The translations under genes and the position numbers were made by a program. A model generated the notes under the pieces. It was not told the origin of the DNA. It searched no databases and was given only the letters and a program-made list of their open reading frames with translations. From Opisthocomus hoazin (Eukaryota > Chordata > Aves > Opisthocomiformes > Opisthocomidae), in assembly GCF_030867145.1 (NCBI RefSeq), contig NC_134433.1, positions 15,845,896 through 15,909,895 on the forward strand: a DNA stretch of 64,000 bases. The letters run 5' to 3'. Positions 16,319 through 27,717 of this stretch are shown piece by piece. Numbering within the stretch: the first letter of the stretch is position 1; every line of letters begins with the position of its first letter.

Positions 16319-19300
16319 AAATGAGCTCGGACTCCTGCAGTGGTATTGCTTCCTTCTGCCTGACAGCTTGTCGATCCCTGCCCTCGCTCGCTTCCCCGGG
16401 GAAGGTGCACGCAGCCGGGCACGCGAGCGCGCTGGCGACGGGGCCTCGCCGCTGTCCTTGGCGAGGAAAGCAGAGCTTGAGCAGGGGGAAAACCGGCAGA
16501 TCGTCCCCGGAAAGTGGAGCGTGGCACGCTGCTAGGTGGGTCACGGGGACGTCCGGGCTCAAAGCTGATGTTCGTATCTGCCTCCGTCACGGAGTCGGTT
16601 GTGCCGGTGGGCTTGTGCTTTGCCACCACGCTTGCAGGCAGCGGTGGAACGCACACGAGTGCAGCCTTTGCCGCAGCCAGGGAGCTCGGGGAGGCACCGT
16701 GGGCTGCACCGGCACCCTCCCCGTCGGGCCCAGCCCTGCCTTCGCCTCCAGGTGCCATCTGCGAGGGGCTGGGGGACCGGGGGCACCGGGAGCCTGGGCA
16801 CGGCTCGTGGGCAGGACCCAGGGTGCTGCCCCTCGCAGCTCCGCAGAGCCGCGCTGAGCGTGGGCAGCGGGGCAGCGGTGGCCCCGGCCGATGGAGCCGC
16901 GTTGCGTGGGAGCGTGTGCCGGGGCCACGAGGCAGCCGTGGGGACGGGGAGGGTGCCCAGGCTCCCGGAGCCGGAACCGTGGCTTATAAAATCCTCGTGG
17001 CTTTGACCCTCCCTGGCTGGCGATCGCCACGGTCAGGCCACCAGGACGGGATGGCGATGGGCTCGTATGTGAATTAATTACACAAACTTAAAAATAATGC
17101 AGTGGAAGCGAGAAGGGATTTTGAAGAAGCACGTGGCCGGGCACAGCGAGCGGGCGAAGGGGGCAGAGCCGCTGCTCGGGGGCTCTGGGGTTCCCTCGCT
17201 GCCGAGAAGCGGGGCTGTGCCAGCACGGGAGCAGACCCTGCTGCTGAGCTTGGAAGGGGGCTGAGAGCTTCTCAGCTGGCGTCCGATCCCCGTTAGCATC
17301 CCGTAGGATTTCCGTATAAACGCGTGATGCGCTGCGATGGAGCGGAAGGAACGGAGCAGACTTGGTGCTCCGGCTCTCGAGGGCTTCTCCCCGCCGCCAG
17401 CCCCGCTGTGCCGGGGACGGAGGAGCCTGCTCTCCGGGCTGGCTGCACGCGCTGCCGCGGGAGAGGCCTGACCTACTGGCGTGAATTAAATACCCGTCCC
17501 TGGCGAGGTGTAGCGTTTCAAGCAGGTTCTCCTCTGCTGAGCAATGTCACCCGGCGCGAGGGAGGACAAAGGACCGATGCAATTAGTGCGACGCCGCGTC
17601 CCAGGACAACGAGGACACGGCAGCGCCCGAACCGCCGGCTCGGTGCTTTCGCCCGGGTGCCTTGCGTCAGCCGCAGAGCTTCGTGACTCGTTCGAAAAAA
17701 CCAGCGCTCCTCCGTTGGCGACTTAACGAGTCCCTTTCTGGTCCTGGCTCGCAGCGATCCCGGCTGCAAGCGCGGCGCTGGGGTGCGTCGCGGGTGCCGA
17801 GGGACGGGCAGCCATGCTGCGTGGCTGGCTCGGGCGGCGGGCTCCGGCTCCGTGCCGTGCGTCGCTGCCATGCCGCGTGGCAAGGGGCTGGGGAGGAGGG
17901 AGAAGCGAGGGGTCCTGCTTGGGAGGGCAGGCCGGGGTCCTGCTTCACCTTTGCGCCTGAGACCCGCAGGATGGCCCCGGGGGTCCCTCAGTGTCCCCGG
18001 GGAGGCTCTGCCCGGGTGCCTGCGGCCGCTCGCCTTCCCGAGGGCAGGGCAGGAGCCCGGCAGAGTCCCTGCGCTGGCACGCCTGCTCGTCGGCACGGTC
18101 CAGTTATTAGGAAAAAGCAAAACCACGGGAAGGTGACAGCCCCCGGCGCCTGTCGCCCTCCTCTCTCACACCAGCCTACTCCTCTCTGCTCATCACAATC
18201 TCCCTGTCGTCCCCGGTGCCACCATCCTCCCCTCCAAGGGGACACCGGGGCTGCGGACGGGGCGATGGAGGTGCAGGACCCCCCGCCGTCCCCGGTGGGT
18301 TTCACCGCGAAGCCTGGGGGTTTTCCCCTCCACGGCGGCGGTTCCGTGCCCGAGGGAAGGGGTTGCCAGCAGCCCGCGCGTGATCGCCTTGGAATGGTTT
18401 TTCCAGACCCTAACGGCCAGGGGCCCGTCCTGGTAAATAATTCACCGTGCCGTCAGTGAGAGTTTTACTCGACTAATTTTGTTTCCATAGAAACTCGTGC
18501 GGTCGCGCTGCTCCGCGGAGCCGCGGGCAAATCGATGCGGGTTGTTTTTCGCCTTCGCACGCGAGGCGATGGCCCCTTCCGCCCGGGTGACAGGAGAGCG
18601 GCGGCCGGAGGTGCCGGCGGCTGGGCAGCGCCCGGCTGCTGCCTCCTGCCTTGGCCCTGCTCCGCGCTGCCCATCCGTCCCTGCCTGTCCCTGCCGCGCT
18701 GCGTGGCTTCGCAGGGTGCCCGGGGCTGGAGCCCGTGGCGATGTTCCGCACCGCCGGGCTGGGCAGGGCGAGCCCAGTCTAATCCCAGTCCATTCCAGTC
18801 CATTCCCAGTGTGTTCCTGCTGTGCAAAGAGCCAGAGGGGAAGGGGCTGCCTCTGCTCAGGCTTTTTCTCTTTTTTTCCCTTCCCGTCCTTTAATTTCTT
18901 TGACCCTTGACCTAAAATGGCAAATTAGCATTTGTGAATGGGCTGCGCTAATTAGCAGGGCAGCGGGGCCGGCCTTGCCCGCAGCCTGGGTTCACTTTTG
19001 CCCGCTCCCCGTTAGGTGCTCGCTGAGCAAATCGAACCCGAGGGCTGCCGGGACGTGGCTCCTCCGCACACCCTGGCCTGGCTCCGGCCCCGGGCAGGGC
19101 CACGCACCTTTGTCTCTGCAGGAATTTTTATTTTCTTTCACTCCCCGCTTCTCCGCGGTGCTTTTGTGCCGAGCCAGCGGCACAAAGGGAGAAGAAAGGA
19201 TCAGCGGTTAAGGATGGGTTCGTGTGACATGTGGCGCGGGGGCTCTGCGTGACGGCCGCGGCCAGCGCCGGGGGGACGCGGGCGGGCACGGGGGTGCCTG

Positions 19301-20423
19301 GGCTTCCCTGCCGCCAGGCTCGGGGTGGACGGGCGAGCTGCGGCAGGGAGCTGGGCGATGGGCGCGGGGCTTTGCCGCGGGACGCAGGCAGCGCTGGCAC
19401 CCGGACCTTGCTGCCGTCACGTGCGCCTTCGCACCGGCAGCGCTTGCTCCTCGCAGCCCTTTCAAACCAGCTCTAAGCTGATTTTTCAGATGCGTGTTTT
19501 GATGTCGGCGGTGAAAGCCGGAGGAGGAGAGGTCGCTGATCCTCAGTCACCTCGCGGAATAATCTTATATCGGCCTCTCTGCTTTATGCAACCTCTTGCA
19601 TCTAATTTATCACACGTCGATACGAGAGAGCTGAACAGGGATGCAGCTGGACCATACAAAGGGATGCAGGGTTACTTTAATCGCTCACACTTGCTTGACC
19701 TAGTTTTTTTAATCCCTTCCTGGAAACCTTATTTCATGTTTGAATTCCCTCAACTATTTTAGGAATGTTGTCCTACCAAGATCAAATTACCTTCCATGAA
19801 ACCGGTGCAAGGCAGCCTCGCAAGGCAGGCGAATTTTTGATGAAGATCTAGTGCTGCCTCATTAATAGAGGCTTCGTTTGGGGCGGGGGCTGCGATTCTG
19901 GCATGGCAAATGTGTGAAAGCCGGGGATTAGCACAGCTCAGTGCCAAAGGGCAGGGGTTGTGGCTCTGCCCTCGCTTGGCAGAGAGGGCTGGGGGCATCC
20001 CGGCATGGCTGGCAGTGCCGGGACCCCCAGGGCTGGGCAGCCCCCCTGCAGATCCCGCAGCATCCCAGCCCTGTTGGGGGCAAGCTGGGGGCTTCGGGTG
20101 CTGCTTCCGGAGGGCGAGGGGTCCCCGGCAGAGCCCTGCCCGGCTTTCCTGTCCCGGCTGAGTGCGGCCCCCCAGGTTTTCGCTGGGTGTTGTTGGTTCG
20201 TGAGCCGGCTGGGTGCTGCGGAGGGCCGACATCTGGTCGGCTCACAAAGGGCCCTCATAAATCTGTCTGGGAGGATGGCACGGCCGGCTGCGGCTGGGCG
20301 AGCAACGGGTGCCCCGAGGCAGCAGCAGACGCCGCTTCTTCTCTGAAACGTGGTTATCGTGCAATTCAGAGCGCAGGTCTGGCTGCGGGCTCCGCGGTGG
20401 AACCACCAGGTGAGCGCGCTTGA
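16319..20423. other. Intergenic DNA upstream of CUEDC1
   Basis: No coding gene is recognised. It is mostly GC-rich, with AT-rich pockets at 17060-17100, 18885-18955 (nuclear-receptor DR1 plus homeodomain sites) and 19540-19780 that look like noncoding elements. Long open frames overlap on both strands without any protein signature. Confidence 0.6.
18890..18956. promoter_or_regulatory. Candidate noncoding element with a DR1 nuclear-receptor site
   Basis: TGACCCTTGACCT at 18901-18913 is, on the reverse strand, AGGTCA-A-GGGTCA, a direct repeat with one-base spacing (the DR1 type bound by RXR heterodimers, HNF4 and COUP-TF). It is followed by AAATTAGCAT and CTAATTAGCAG, two homeodomain-type cores. 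The AT-rich patch contrasts with its surroundings. Function is inferred. Confidence 0.4.
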
Positions 20424-20938
20424 GCAGTAACGCTGACGATGGCGTCGGGACCGGGATCCTCCGCGGCTCTCCCTGCTCCGCTCCGGGCTGCTCCAGCAGT
20501 AACGCTGACGATGGCGTCGGGACCGGGATCCTCCGCGGCTCTCCCTGCTCTGCTCCGGGCTGCTCCAGCAGTAACGCTGACGATGGCGTCGGGACCGGGA
20601 TCCTCCGCGGCTCTCCCTGCTCTGCTCCGGGCTGCTCCAGCAGTAACGCTGACGATGCCCGGTGTCAGGACCGGGATCCTCTGCGGCTCTCCCTGCTCCG
20701 CTCCGGGCTGCTCCAGCAGTAACGCTGACGATGCCCGGTGTCAGGACCGGCATGCTCCATGGCTCTCCCTGCTCCGCTCCGGGCTGCTCCAGCAGTAACG
20801 CTGACGATGCCCGGTGTCAGGACCGGGATCCTCCACGGCTCTCCCTGCTCCCCTCCGGGCTGCTCCAGCAGTAACGCTGACGATGGCGTCGGGACCGGGA
20901 TCCTCCGCGGCTCTCCCTGCTCCGCTCCGGGCTGCTCC
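20424..20938. repeat. 72/76-bp tandem array, seven units
   Basis: Unit starts (GCAGTAACGCTGACGATG) fall at 20424, 20496, 20568, 20640, 20716, 20792 and 20868. Units 1-3 and 7 are 72-bp type (GATGGCGTCGGGACC); units 4-6 are 76-bp type (GATGCCCGGTGTCAGGACC). The order is therefore AAABBBA. Each unit contains a CTCTCCCTGCTCCGCTCCGG core. The frames through it are repeat artefacts. Confidence 0.95.
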
Positions 20939-21647
20939 TCTGGCTGTGAGCGCTGCTCTCGGAGGCGAGAGGGGAATTTCCTTTCGCAGAGCGGTACGTG
21001 CTGTACAGGGTCTCAGACAGGGCTTACTGCAGCTCGCCTCCCTGACTGCTTTTTCCTTTGGGAAGGGCTTAGTCCCAGCCATTCTAACACGTGGCAGAAC
21101 AAGTATTAAAGCGGATCCTCGAGTGCGTGTTTGTTTGGGTGGGAAGGGATTTGCTGGCCAGCAGTTTTCCCAGGCAGGCGGGCGGGAGGTGTGCATGCAC
21201 GTGTGCATCCCCTGAGGTGAGCTGGAAGGTGACGGAGGGGGTTTTGGAGAGACTGATACGGCCCCATCCTGCCCATCCTCGGCGCGTGCTCTGCCTGTCG
21301 GTTTGCTGGCAGACACTACTGTCATTTTTGTTCCCGATCGTTGAGTTTTCATCCTAATTGCCATCCTGTTGCAGTTACACCTGCAGCCGCTGAGCAGTCA
21401 CCTTCCCAGGCTTCTTGTTCCGTTGCGGGGGCCTGGCTGCGGGCAGAGCGTCACAATTTCTGGCTTAATGTCCCTCCTTGTGAGACTTCCTCCAAGAGTC
21501 TCCTTGCAGAAGCTAGGGAAGATCTGTAGCTAATCCCGTGCGTGGAAATGCCTGCTGCCCTTGGTCCCAGGCCTGGGCTCGCAGCCGCCCAGCGATGGGT
21601 GCCCTCGGGGGAGCGGGTGAGTCCTGGGCTGGGGGAACACTCAAGAA
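20939..21647. other. Intergenic DNA between the 72/76-bp array and CR1 copy 3
   Basis: No gene, RNA or strong regulatory signature is seen. Confidence 0.6.
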
Positions 21648-22226
21648 GAGTGTGGCCAGCAGGACGAGGGAGGTTCTCCTTCCCCTCTACACTGCCCTGG
21701 TGAGGCCTCATCTGGAGTCCTGTGTCCAGTTCTGGGCTCCCCAGTTCAAGAAGGATGAGGAGCTACTGGAGAGAGTCCAGCGGAGGGCTACGAGGATGGT
21801 GAGGGGACTGGAGCATCTCCACTACGAGGAGAGGCTGAGGGAGCTGGGCTTGTTCAGCCTGGAGAAGAGAAGGCTGCGAGGGGACCTTATAAATGCCTCT
21901 AAATATCTGCAGGGTGGGTGTCAGGAGGATGGGGCCAAGCTCTTTTCAGTGGTGCCCAGTGACAGGACAAGGGGCAACGGGCACAAACTGAAGCACAGGA
22001 AGCTCCAGCTGAACATGAGGAAGAACTTCTTCCCTCTGAGGGTGATGGAGCACTGGAACAGGCTGCCCAGGGAGGTTGTGGAGTCTCCTTCTCTGGAGAT
22101 ATTCAAGACCCGCCTGGACAAGATCCTGTGCAGCCTGCTGTAGGTGACCCTGCTTGGGCAGGGGGGTTGGACTAGATGACCCACAGAGGTCCCTTCCAAC
22201 CCCTACTATTCTGTGATTCTGTGAAC
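21648..22226 (+). mobile_element. CR1 LINE fragment, copy 3 (TAG-type)
   Basis: A 5'-truncated CR1 3' end. The frame encodes [60 protein letters not shown] and [16 protein letters not shown], followed by TAG (22141-22143). A 3' tail and ATTCTGTGATTCTGTGA terminal repeat follow. It differs from copies 1, 2, 7, 9, 10 and 11 at several coding positions (MEHWNR versus [14 protein letters not shown] versus FQPRLDAV), which defines a second subfamily. Confidence 0.95.
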
Positions 22227-23323
22227 CAGCCCTGCGCGGTGTCACCCCGTCCCGGCTGCAGACAGGGGTTGTGGCTCCGGTGTGATGAGGGATGAGCGAC
22301 GAACGCAGCGTGGCAATAGCGGGGTTTGAGCAATCCCATCTGCCGCCTGAGCTGCAGCAGGCGCCGGGGAAGGGAATATCCGCGTCTGCACTTGGTGCCA
22401 AGGCTCTTCCCTGAGCGGCGCGGGCTGCGAGCGATCAGTCCCGCTGCTTTTACAGCTGTTCGCTCCTCCGCTTGGGCTGCGCTCCTTGCAGAGCTGAGCA
22501 ACTGTTGTTTCCAGCACGACGTTACCAGCTCGACCAGCCCCTGGGGTTATCCAGCTGCTCGTCTGCGGGCAGCCTCCTCCGCGCCTTGCGCCGTGCTTGC
22601 TCCCGGCCGGAGCCGCCCCGAGCCGCCTCTCGGGCTGTCCCTGGGTGTGAGAAGTCCGTTTCTGCCAGGTATCGAGGGCCCTGCTGCCAGGGCAGGGTGA
22701 GGAGCAGTTTTGTGAAGGCAGGGTGCTGGCTGGCACAGGGCGGCAGGGGCTGCGCGGAGGTCGTGCTCCCCGAGGCTGCGCACGCTGCGCCTGCTCCCCG
22801 ATGAGCGTAATGAAGAGTTTCTCCGCGGCTGTCGAGGTCTTGTTCTTGGCTCTGGCTCAGGCGAGGGCGGATCTGAATTGTGCAAGTCTTCAGCAGCCCG
22901 GGCGGGAGAAAAGGCAGGGTGCTGGCGGGGATGAGCCTGCTCCCCGAAGGTCAGCTTTTGTTTGGTCTTATTTTATATTTTGAAGTGCTGAGCTAGCGGC
23001 AGGAGCTGGACCCAGAGGTGTGCCGGTGCCCGAGCGCAGCGTGCAGTGAGAACGCAACCGTGGACACGTGCGGGAGAGCATCCCGTGCCACCCCGGCTGG
23101 GCATGACGGCAAGTCCTGCTGGGCATTCTCCGTGCTGGGCCCCGTCCCGCAGCACAGGGCTGCTCGGGTGAGAGCTGGCGGGGAAGGGGCGGCGTGGAGC
23201 CCTGCCTGGGGGTTTAGGGGTACAGCAGAAGGGCTGGAGCGAGCCAGGACCAGGCACTGCCCACACCCTGCAGCGTTTTACCCCGTGCCGCCTCGCTGCA
23301 CCCCGCGATGCACAGGATGGGGA
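22227..23323. other. Intergenic DNA between CR1 copies 3 and 4
   Basis: GC-rich sequence with no recognised gene or repeat. Confidence 0.6.
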
Positions 23324-23700
23324 CATCGAATCGCAGAACGGTCCGGGTTGGAAGGGACCTTCAAAGGCTACCTAGTCCAACCCCCTGCCATAAGCAGGGA
23401 CATCTTCAGCTGGATCAGGTCACTCAGAGCCCCGTCCAACCTGGCGTGGAACATTTCCGGGGTTGGGGCATCGACCACCTCTCTGGGAACCTGGGCCAGC
23501 GTCTCACCACCCTCCTTGTAAAAAATTTCTTCCAGTCTAAATCTCCCCTCTTTTATTCCAAAACCATTACCCTTTGTCCTGTCACAACAGGCCCTGCTAA
23601 AAGCCTGTCCCTGTCTCTCTTACCAGCCCGTTTCAGGTGCTGGAAGGCCGCAGTGAGGTCTCCCCGCAGCCGCCTCTGCTCCAGCTTGCAGAGCCTTTAA
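23324..23700 (-). mobile_element. CR1 LINE fragment, copy 4 (diverged subfamily)
   Basis: In + orientation it begins with the CR1 3' terminal signature GAATCGCAGAACGGTCCGGG TTGG, then the complement of ORF2 3' sequence (reverse strand VPREVVDAPTPEMFHARLDG, then ALSDLIQLKMSLLMAGG). Several stops interrupt the frame, so it is older than the TGG- and TAG-type copies. It is 5'-truncated. Confidence 0.88.
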
Positions 23701-26700
23701 GCTGCTCTTGTGATGGGTGTAGTGGGAGGGCAAAGGATTAAGCCTGTGCCCGGGTCTGGATGAATGAATAACAGCATTCAGGGCCTTTTCTGTGTGATAG
23801 CAGGGCAAGAACTATTTTAAGACAGGAAGAAAGTTGATCAGGGAACAGCTAAACGAGTCATCACAGTCTAATTTTGCAAACAGGGAGCACGAGGCGAAGA
23901 GAAGCCCAGCCTGGGCTGGCAGTCGGACACCGGCTTTCTTCTTCCCTTTTTGGGAAATCTGAAGGATTTTGCTGTTCCTGGCATCTTCCCAGCCCCTCAC
24001 TGACATCACAAAAATAAGGGCCAGGAACGTGCCGAGCCGCTTGCCGGCCCCGGCACCTGGGGGTCCCGCTGCCCTCCCCACCGCCCACCTGGAGATGCTG
24101 ATGCGGACAAGCAGGAACTGGGGAGGACCCGGCGAATACGGCCACCGGTTTGTGTTTTCAATGAACTCAATGTCGGGACTTGCTCCTCTCTGGATTTTAA
24201 CTCATGCTGGTGTAGTGGTTTGCATTGCTCTGGATTAGTGGGAGGACTTTTAAAAATGGGTTTAAAAGCCCGTATTTGGAGCGTTCCGCTGCTATCAGCT
24301 CTGCCCGCAGCGGGCTGCCCTGCGCCGCGCAGAGCAGTCCCGCTCTGTGCCGGGGGCTGCACCTCGGGTTTGGACGTGCCCGCAGCAGCCTCCCGCAAGT
24401 CCCACAGCCGCCGGGCGTATCCCAGGGCTGGGAAGGGCCCAGCAGCACGATCCCCGGGGCTGCTTGAAGCCAGCTGTGCAGCCGAGCCTTCGTGGTGCGT
24501 AAATATCGTGTCCCCATCCCTGACTTCGCTCATCTTCTGACCAGAAGCCTCCAGCTGCTCGGCGCGTTGCGCTCAGTCACGCTCTCCAGCATGGGCTGCA
24601 GTTGCAGGGAGTTGTCCCAGGCTTTGATGTTGCGTTGACTGAAGCCTTCCCCAGGACAGAGGCGTTGGCGTCGGGAGGAGCCGGGACTTTGCCGGGGCGC
24701 TGCCGGCGCCTGGCACGGCCGTGGCCGTGGTGGTGACAGGGGAGACCTTAAATACACGCTCAGAGGTTCAGTGCTGGGAGACAAGGACCCCAACCGCAGG
24801 TGCTTGTCGTCACTTTACGGATCTTTGGATTTTTAAATAGATCTGGGGTTTCCAAGCACATTTCCTGGTTTTGGGGGCTGATTTTGCTGTGTGAGGTGTA
24901 CGAGCTAGCGTGGCATTGCTGAGCTAATTGTTCTTTGCAGAAGTTTTCATCTTCGTGTTTGGATCGTGTGTGTGTTTACAGTGTATCCGGTGAAAGCTGT
25001 TTTCCCCTTGATGTCCAGGCTCTTTCCCCATCCTCTTGGAGCAGCCAGATCTTTTAAGGAGCGTGCGTACCCCGTGAATGTGTTATAACTCCATTTAATA
25101 CGTGACTAAACCAGCCATGCAATAGTGCAATTAAAGTGTAATACCAGAACAATGCTGGCTTTTTGCTATGAATGGTGGCAGAGGAGGACCCGAGAAGCAG
25201 TATTTTATTAACTGACTCCAGCAGATCTGTTTGTCCTCAGCGAAGAGAGCCGGGCCGCGCTGTCAGAATTGTTCCTGCTCCGCTCACACGACGCCGCTCC
25301 GTGCCTGGCTCCTGCATCAGCTGGGGCTACACCACGCTGCTGCAAACAACACCGGCCACGGCGTGTTCAGCTCACCGCCGTCTCTCATTTTGGGCAGAAA
25401 CAGGGCTTTCACCTATGCCCACCGAGCACTGACTTGGGTCGGGTTCTTTCCCAAGCCTGTTGTAACATGGACATCGCAGCCACGCCGCGAGTGACGCTGC
25501 AGAGACGTGGAAGGAGCGAGCAGGAGCAGATCCTGGGGACAGGGCGGCTGCGCGGGGATGGAGGTGGTTCTCAGCTGAGTGGTCTGTTAAATGCATTTGG
25601 TTAGCAAGGGGGGACTGAGCTGCGGGTTCCTGTTTGGAAACGGCCCCTCGAGCCCGGCTGGGAACCTGCTGCTTCTCCGTGGGTCCTGTCCCGCGGGGCG
25701 AGCGAATGCCACGGGAAGGTGGGATCCCTGCGGGGCCGTCCGTGTGTGCCCGGCGTCTCCAGCTGCCTTCCTGCCTGGAGAGGTCTGCTTGCAGCGTGGG
25801 CACCCCGTGTCCCTCGGGAGCATCGGGCGGAGGGTCCCGTGTTCAGCCTGGGGGCTGCTGCCCTGAGCCGGGGCGCGGGGTCTGGCCGGGCACTGGTGTT
25901 TGCACGGGGCTGCCGTTCGGGGCTGCCGTTCGGGGCTGCCCTTTGGGGCTCGGCGGCACGCTCAGTGCGGCTGAATGCAAATGGATCCAGGATCAGAATA
26001 AAACAGGGAGGGAGAGCGGAGCGTGCCCACAGAGCGGGAATGATCCGAGGCATCAGAGATCGCTCTGGGTGCTGAGCCAGAGCAGGGCTGTCCTGGGGAC
26101 AAGAACTGGGGTGAACAGCATGGCCAAAATAAACCTTCTCCCAGAGTTCCTGCTGAGTTTCCCAGGTTTTGCAAGTGGGTTTCGCTCTTGCAGCCTCTGG
26201 AAGCCCCGTGGAGCAGCTCGGGGCTGCGCGCTGGCGTGGCGGCCGAGGTTGGGCGAACGCCGGGGACGTTGCTGTCACAAACGGCCTCGCCACGGGCAGG
26301 GGAGAGCCGGGGTGACCTTCAGAGGTGGCTGCTCCGCTTAATGGCTTTGAATCTGATTATACCCTGTTTCACTCAGAAATGTGCTTGGCACGTTCTTCTG
26401 AATTAAATACCATTTTAGGGACAGTTATCTTGAACTCTCTGCCTGCTGCTTAGGAAAAAGCCTTTGAAAATGATATTATGGATCAAAAGTGTTCCTGGGG
26501 TAATTCTGTTTCAACAGTGGAGTTAATCCAGAACTGAATTTGGCCCTGCATTTCCAAATGAGAAGCAGTAGCTGTATAATCTGTTTATGGTTTTAAAGTG
26601 AGTGTTAATCTTGGATTTGGTGGCTTTTCCCAAGGGTCGATTTGCTGTGCTGCAAGTATTTTAGCCCCTTGCTCTGAGCTGACTCCATGTTTTACTTTAA

Positions 26701-26825
26701 AGAGAGATTTTACTGTGTTTATAAATACACGTCAAACCTGGAACTGTTAAATCTGGAGAGCCCTCGGTGGTGCAAGTAAAGCCGTTTTTCTTACCTTGAG
26801 TTTTGTTTGTAGAGCACCTGGCATG
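23701..26825. other. Intergenic or CUEDC1 first-intron DNA
   Basis: No coding gene is recognised. AT-rich pockets that could be noncoding regulatory elements lie at about 24805-25165 and 26335-26800. A 13-bp GGGGCTGCCGTTC triplication lies near 25905-25950. If the 10.5-11.85 kb island is the CUEDC1 promoter, this whole stretch is intronic. Confidence 0.5.
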
Positions 26826-27104
26826 GTGTGCCCGTGCTCCAGCGTGCCCGTGCTCCGGCGTGTCCATGCTCCAGCATGTCCGTGCTCCGGTGTGTCCAAG
26901 CTCCGGCGTGTCCGTGCTCCGGCGTGTCCGTGCTCCGGCGTGTCCGAGCTCCGGCGTGTCCGTGCTCCGGCGTGTCCGTGCACCGGCGTGTCCGAGCTCC
27001 GGCGTGCCCGTGCACCGGCGTGTCCGTGCACCGGCGTGTCCCTGCTCCGGCGTGTCCCTGCTCTGGCATGTCCGTGCTCCGGCGTGTCCGTGCTCCAGCG
27101 TGCC
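26826..27104. repeat. 16-bp minisatellite (TCCGGCGTGTCCGTGC), 17 units
   Basis: The CTCC/CACC core recurs exactly every 16 bp from 26837 to 27093 (17 units, no indels), with variants such as CCATGCTCCAGCATGT and CCGAGCTCC. It ends about 145 bp before the CUEDC1 acceptor at 27250. All six frames are open across it because 16 bp gives a 48-base reading cycle without stops, so the overlapping frames are artefacts. Confidence 0.95.
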
Positions 27105-27250
27105 GGCCCCGCTGCAGGGATGGGACGGTCCCACGGGGATGCGGCTGGATGGGTCGAATTGAATCGCATTCCCTCTGCTGAGACGGGGATCTCGTGGTAA
27201 CCCTGGGTGCTCTGTCCCGTGGGTGACTTCCTCCCCTCTCCCCTCCGCAG

Positions 27251-27426
27251 GTGGGAGGATGCTGCAGCGCGCCGGGGGCTGATGCGTGGTGCCACCGGCC
27301 ACGGGGAGCAGGACCCCCGCCGCTCGCCCATGCTCCCCACCGGCTGCTGGGGCCGAGCCCCGTGACGAGCGGCGGCGGGCGCCCGCCTCCCCGCAGCCGC
27401 TGTGTCCCCCTGCCAGCCGCCCCGCC
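27251..27426 (+). promoter_or_regulatory. CUEDC1: CUEDC1 5' UTR part of first coding exon, with two short uORFs
   Basis: A pyrimidine-rich acceptor CCCCTCCGCAG ends at 27250. The leader contains ATG at 27259 (7 codons, stop TGA at 27280) and ATG at 27282 (27 codons, stop TGA at 27363). The first stop and the second start overlap as TGATG. The main ATG at 27427 has context GCCGCCCCGCC ATG A. Both uORFs depend on the inferred acceptor. Confidence 0.6.
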
Positions 27427-27717
27427 ATGACGAGCCTCTTCCGTCGGAGCAGCAGCAACGGCAGCTCGCGCGGCGGCTCCTCCGCCCAGGAGCTCAACAA
27501 CAGCCGCCCCACCAGGCAGGTCCGCCGGCTGGAGTTCAACCAGGCCATGGAAGACTTCAAGACCATGTTCCCCAACATGGACTACGACATCATCGAGTGC
27601 GTCTTGAGGGCCAACAACGGCGCCGTGGATGCCACCATCGACCAGCTCCTGCAGATGAACCTGGACAGCAGCGGCTGCGATGACAGCTCGGACTCGGAGG
27701 ACAGCATCCCCCCCGAG
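27427..27717 (+). CDS. CUEDC1: CUEDC1 coding exon 1: N-terminus and CUE domain
   Basis: Encodes 97 residues from MTSLFRRSSS to EDSIPPE and contains the whole CUE domain (NQAMEDFKTMFPNMDYDII to IDQLLQM). The donor GAG|GTAACT leaves the exon in phase 0. The N-terminal Ser/Gly stretch is low complexity. Confidence 0.97.

Noticed and set aside
20424-20938. Possible CRISPR array
   Set aside because: Units are head-to-tail without unique spacers and the genome is vertebrate; it is a minisatellite.
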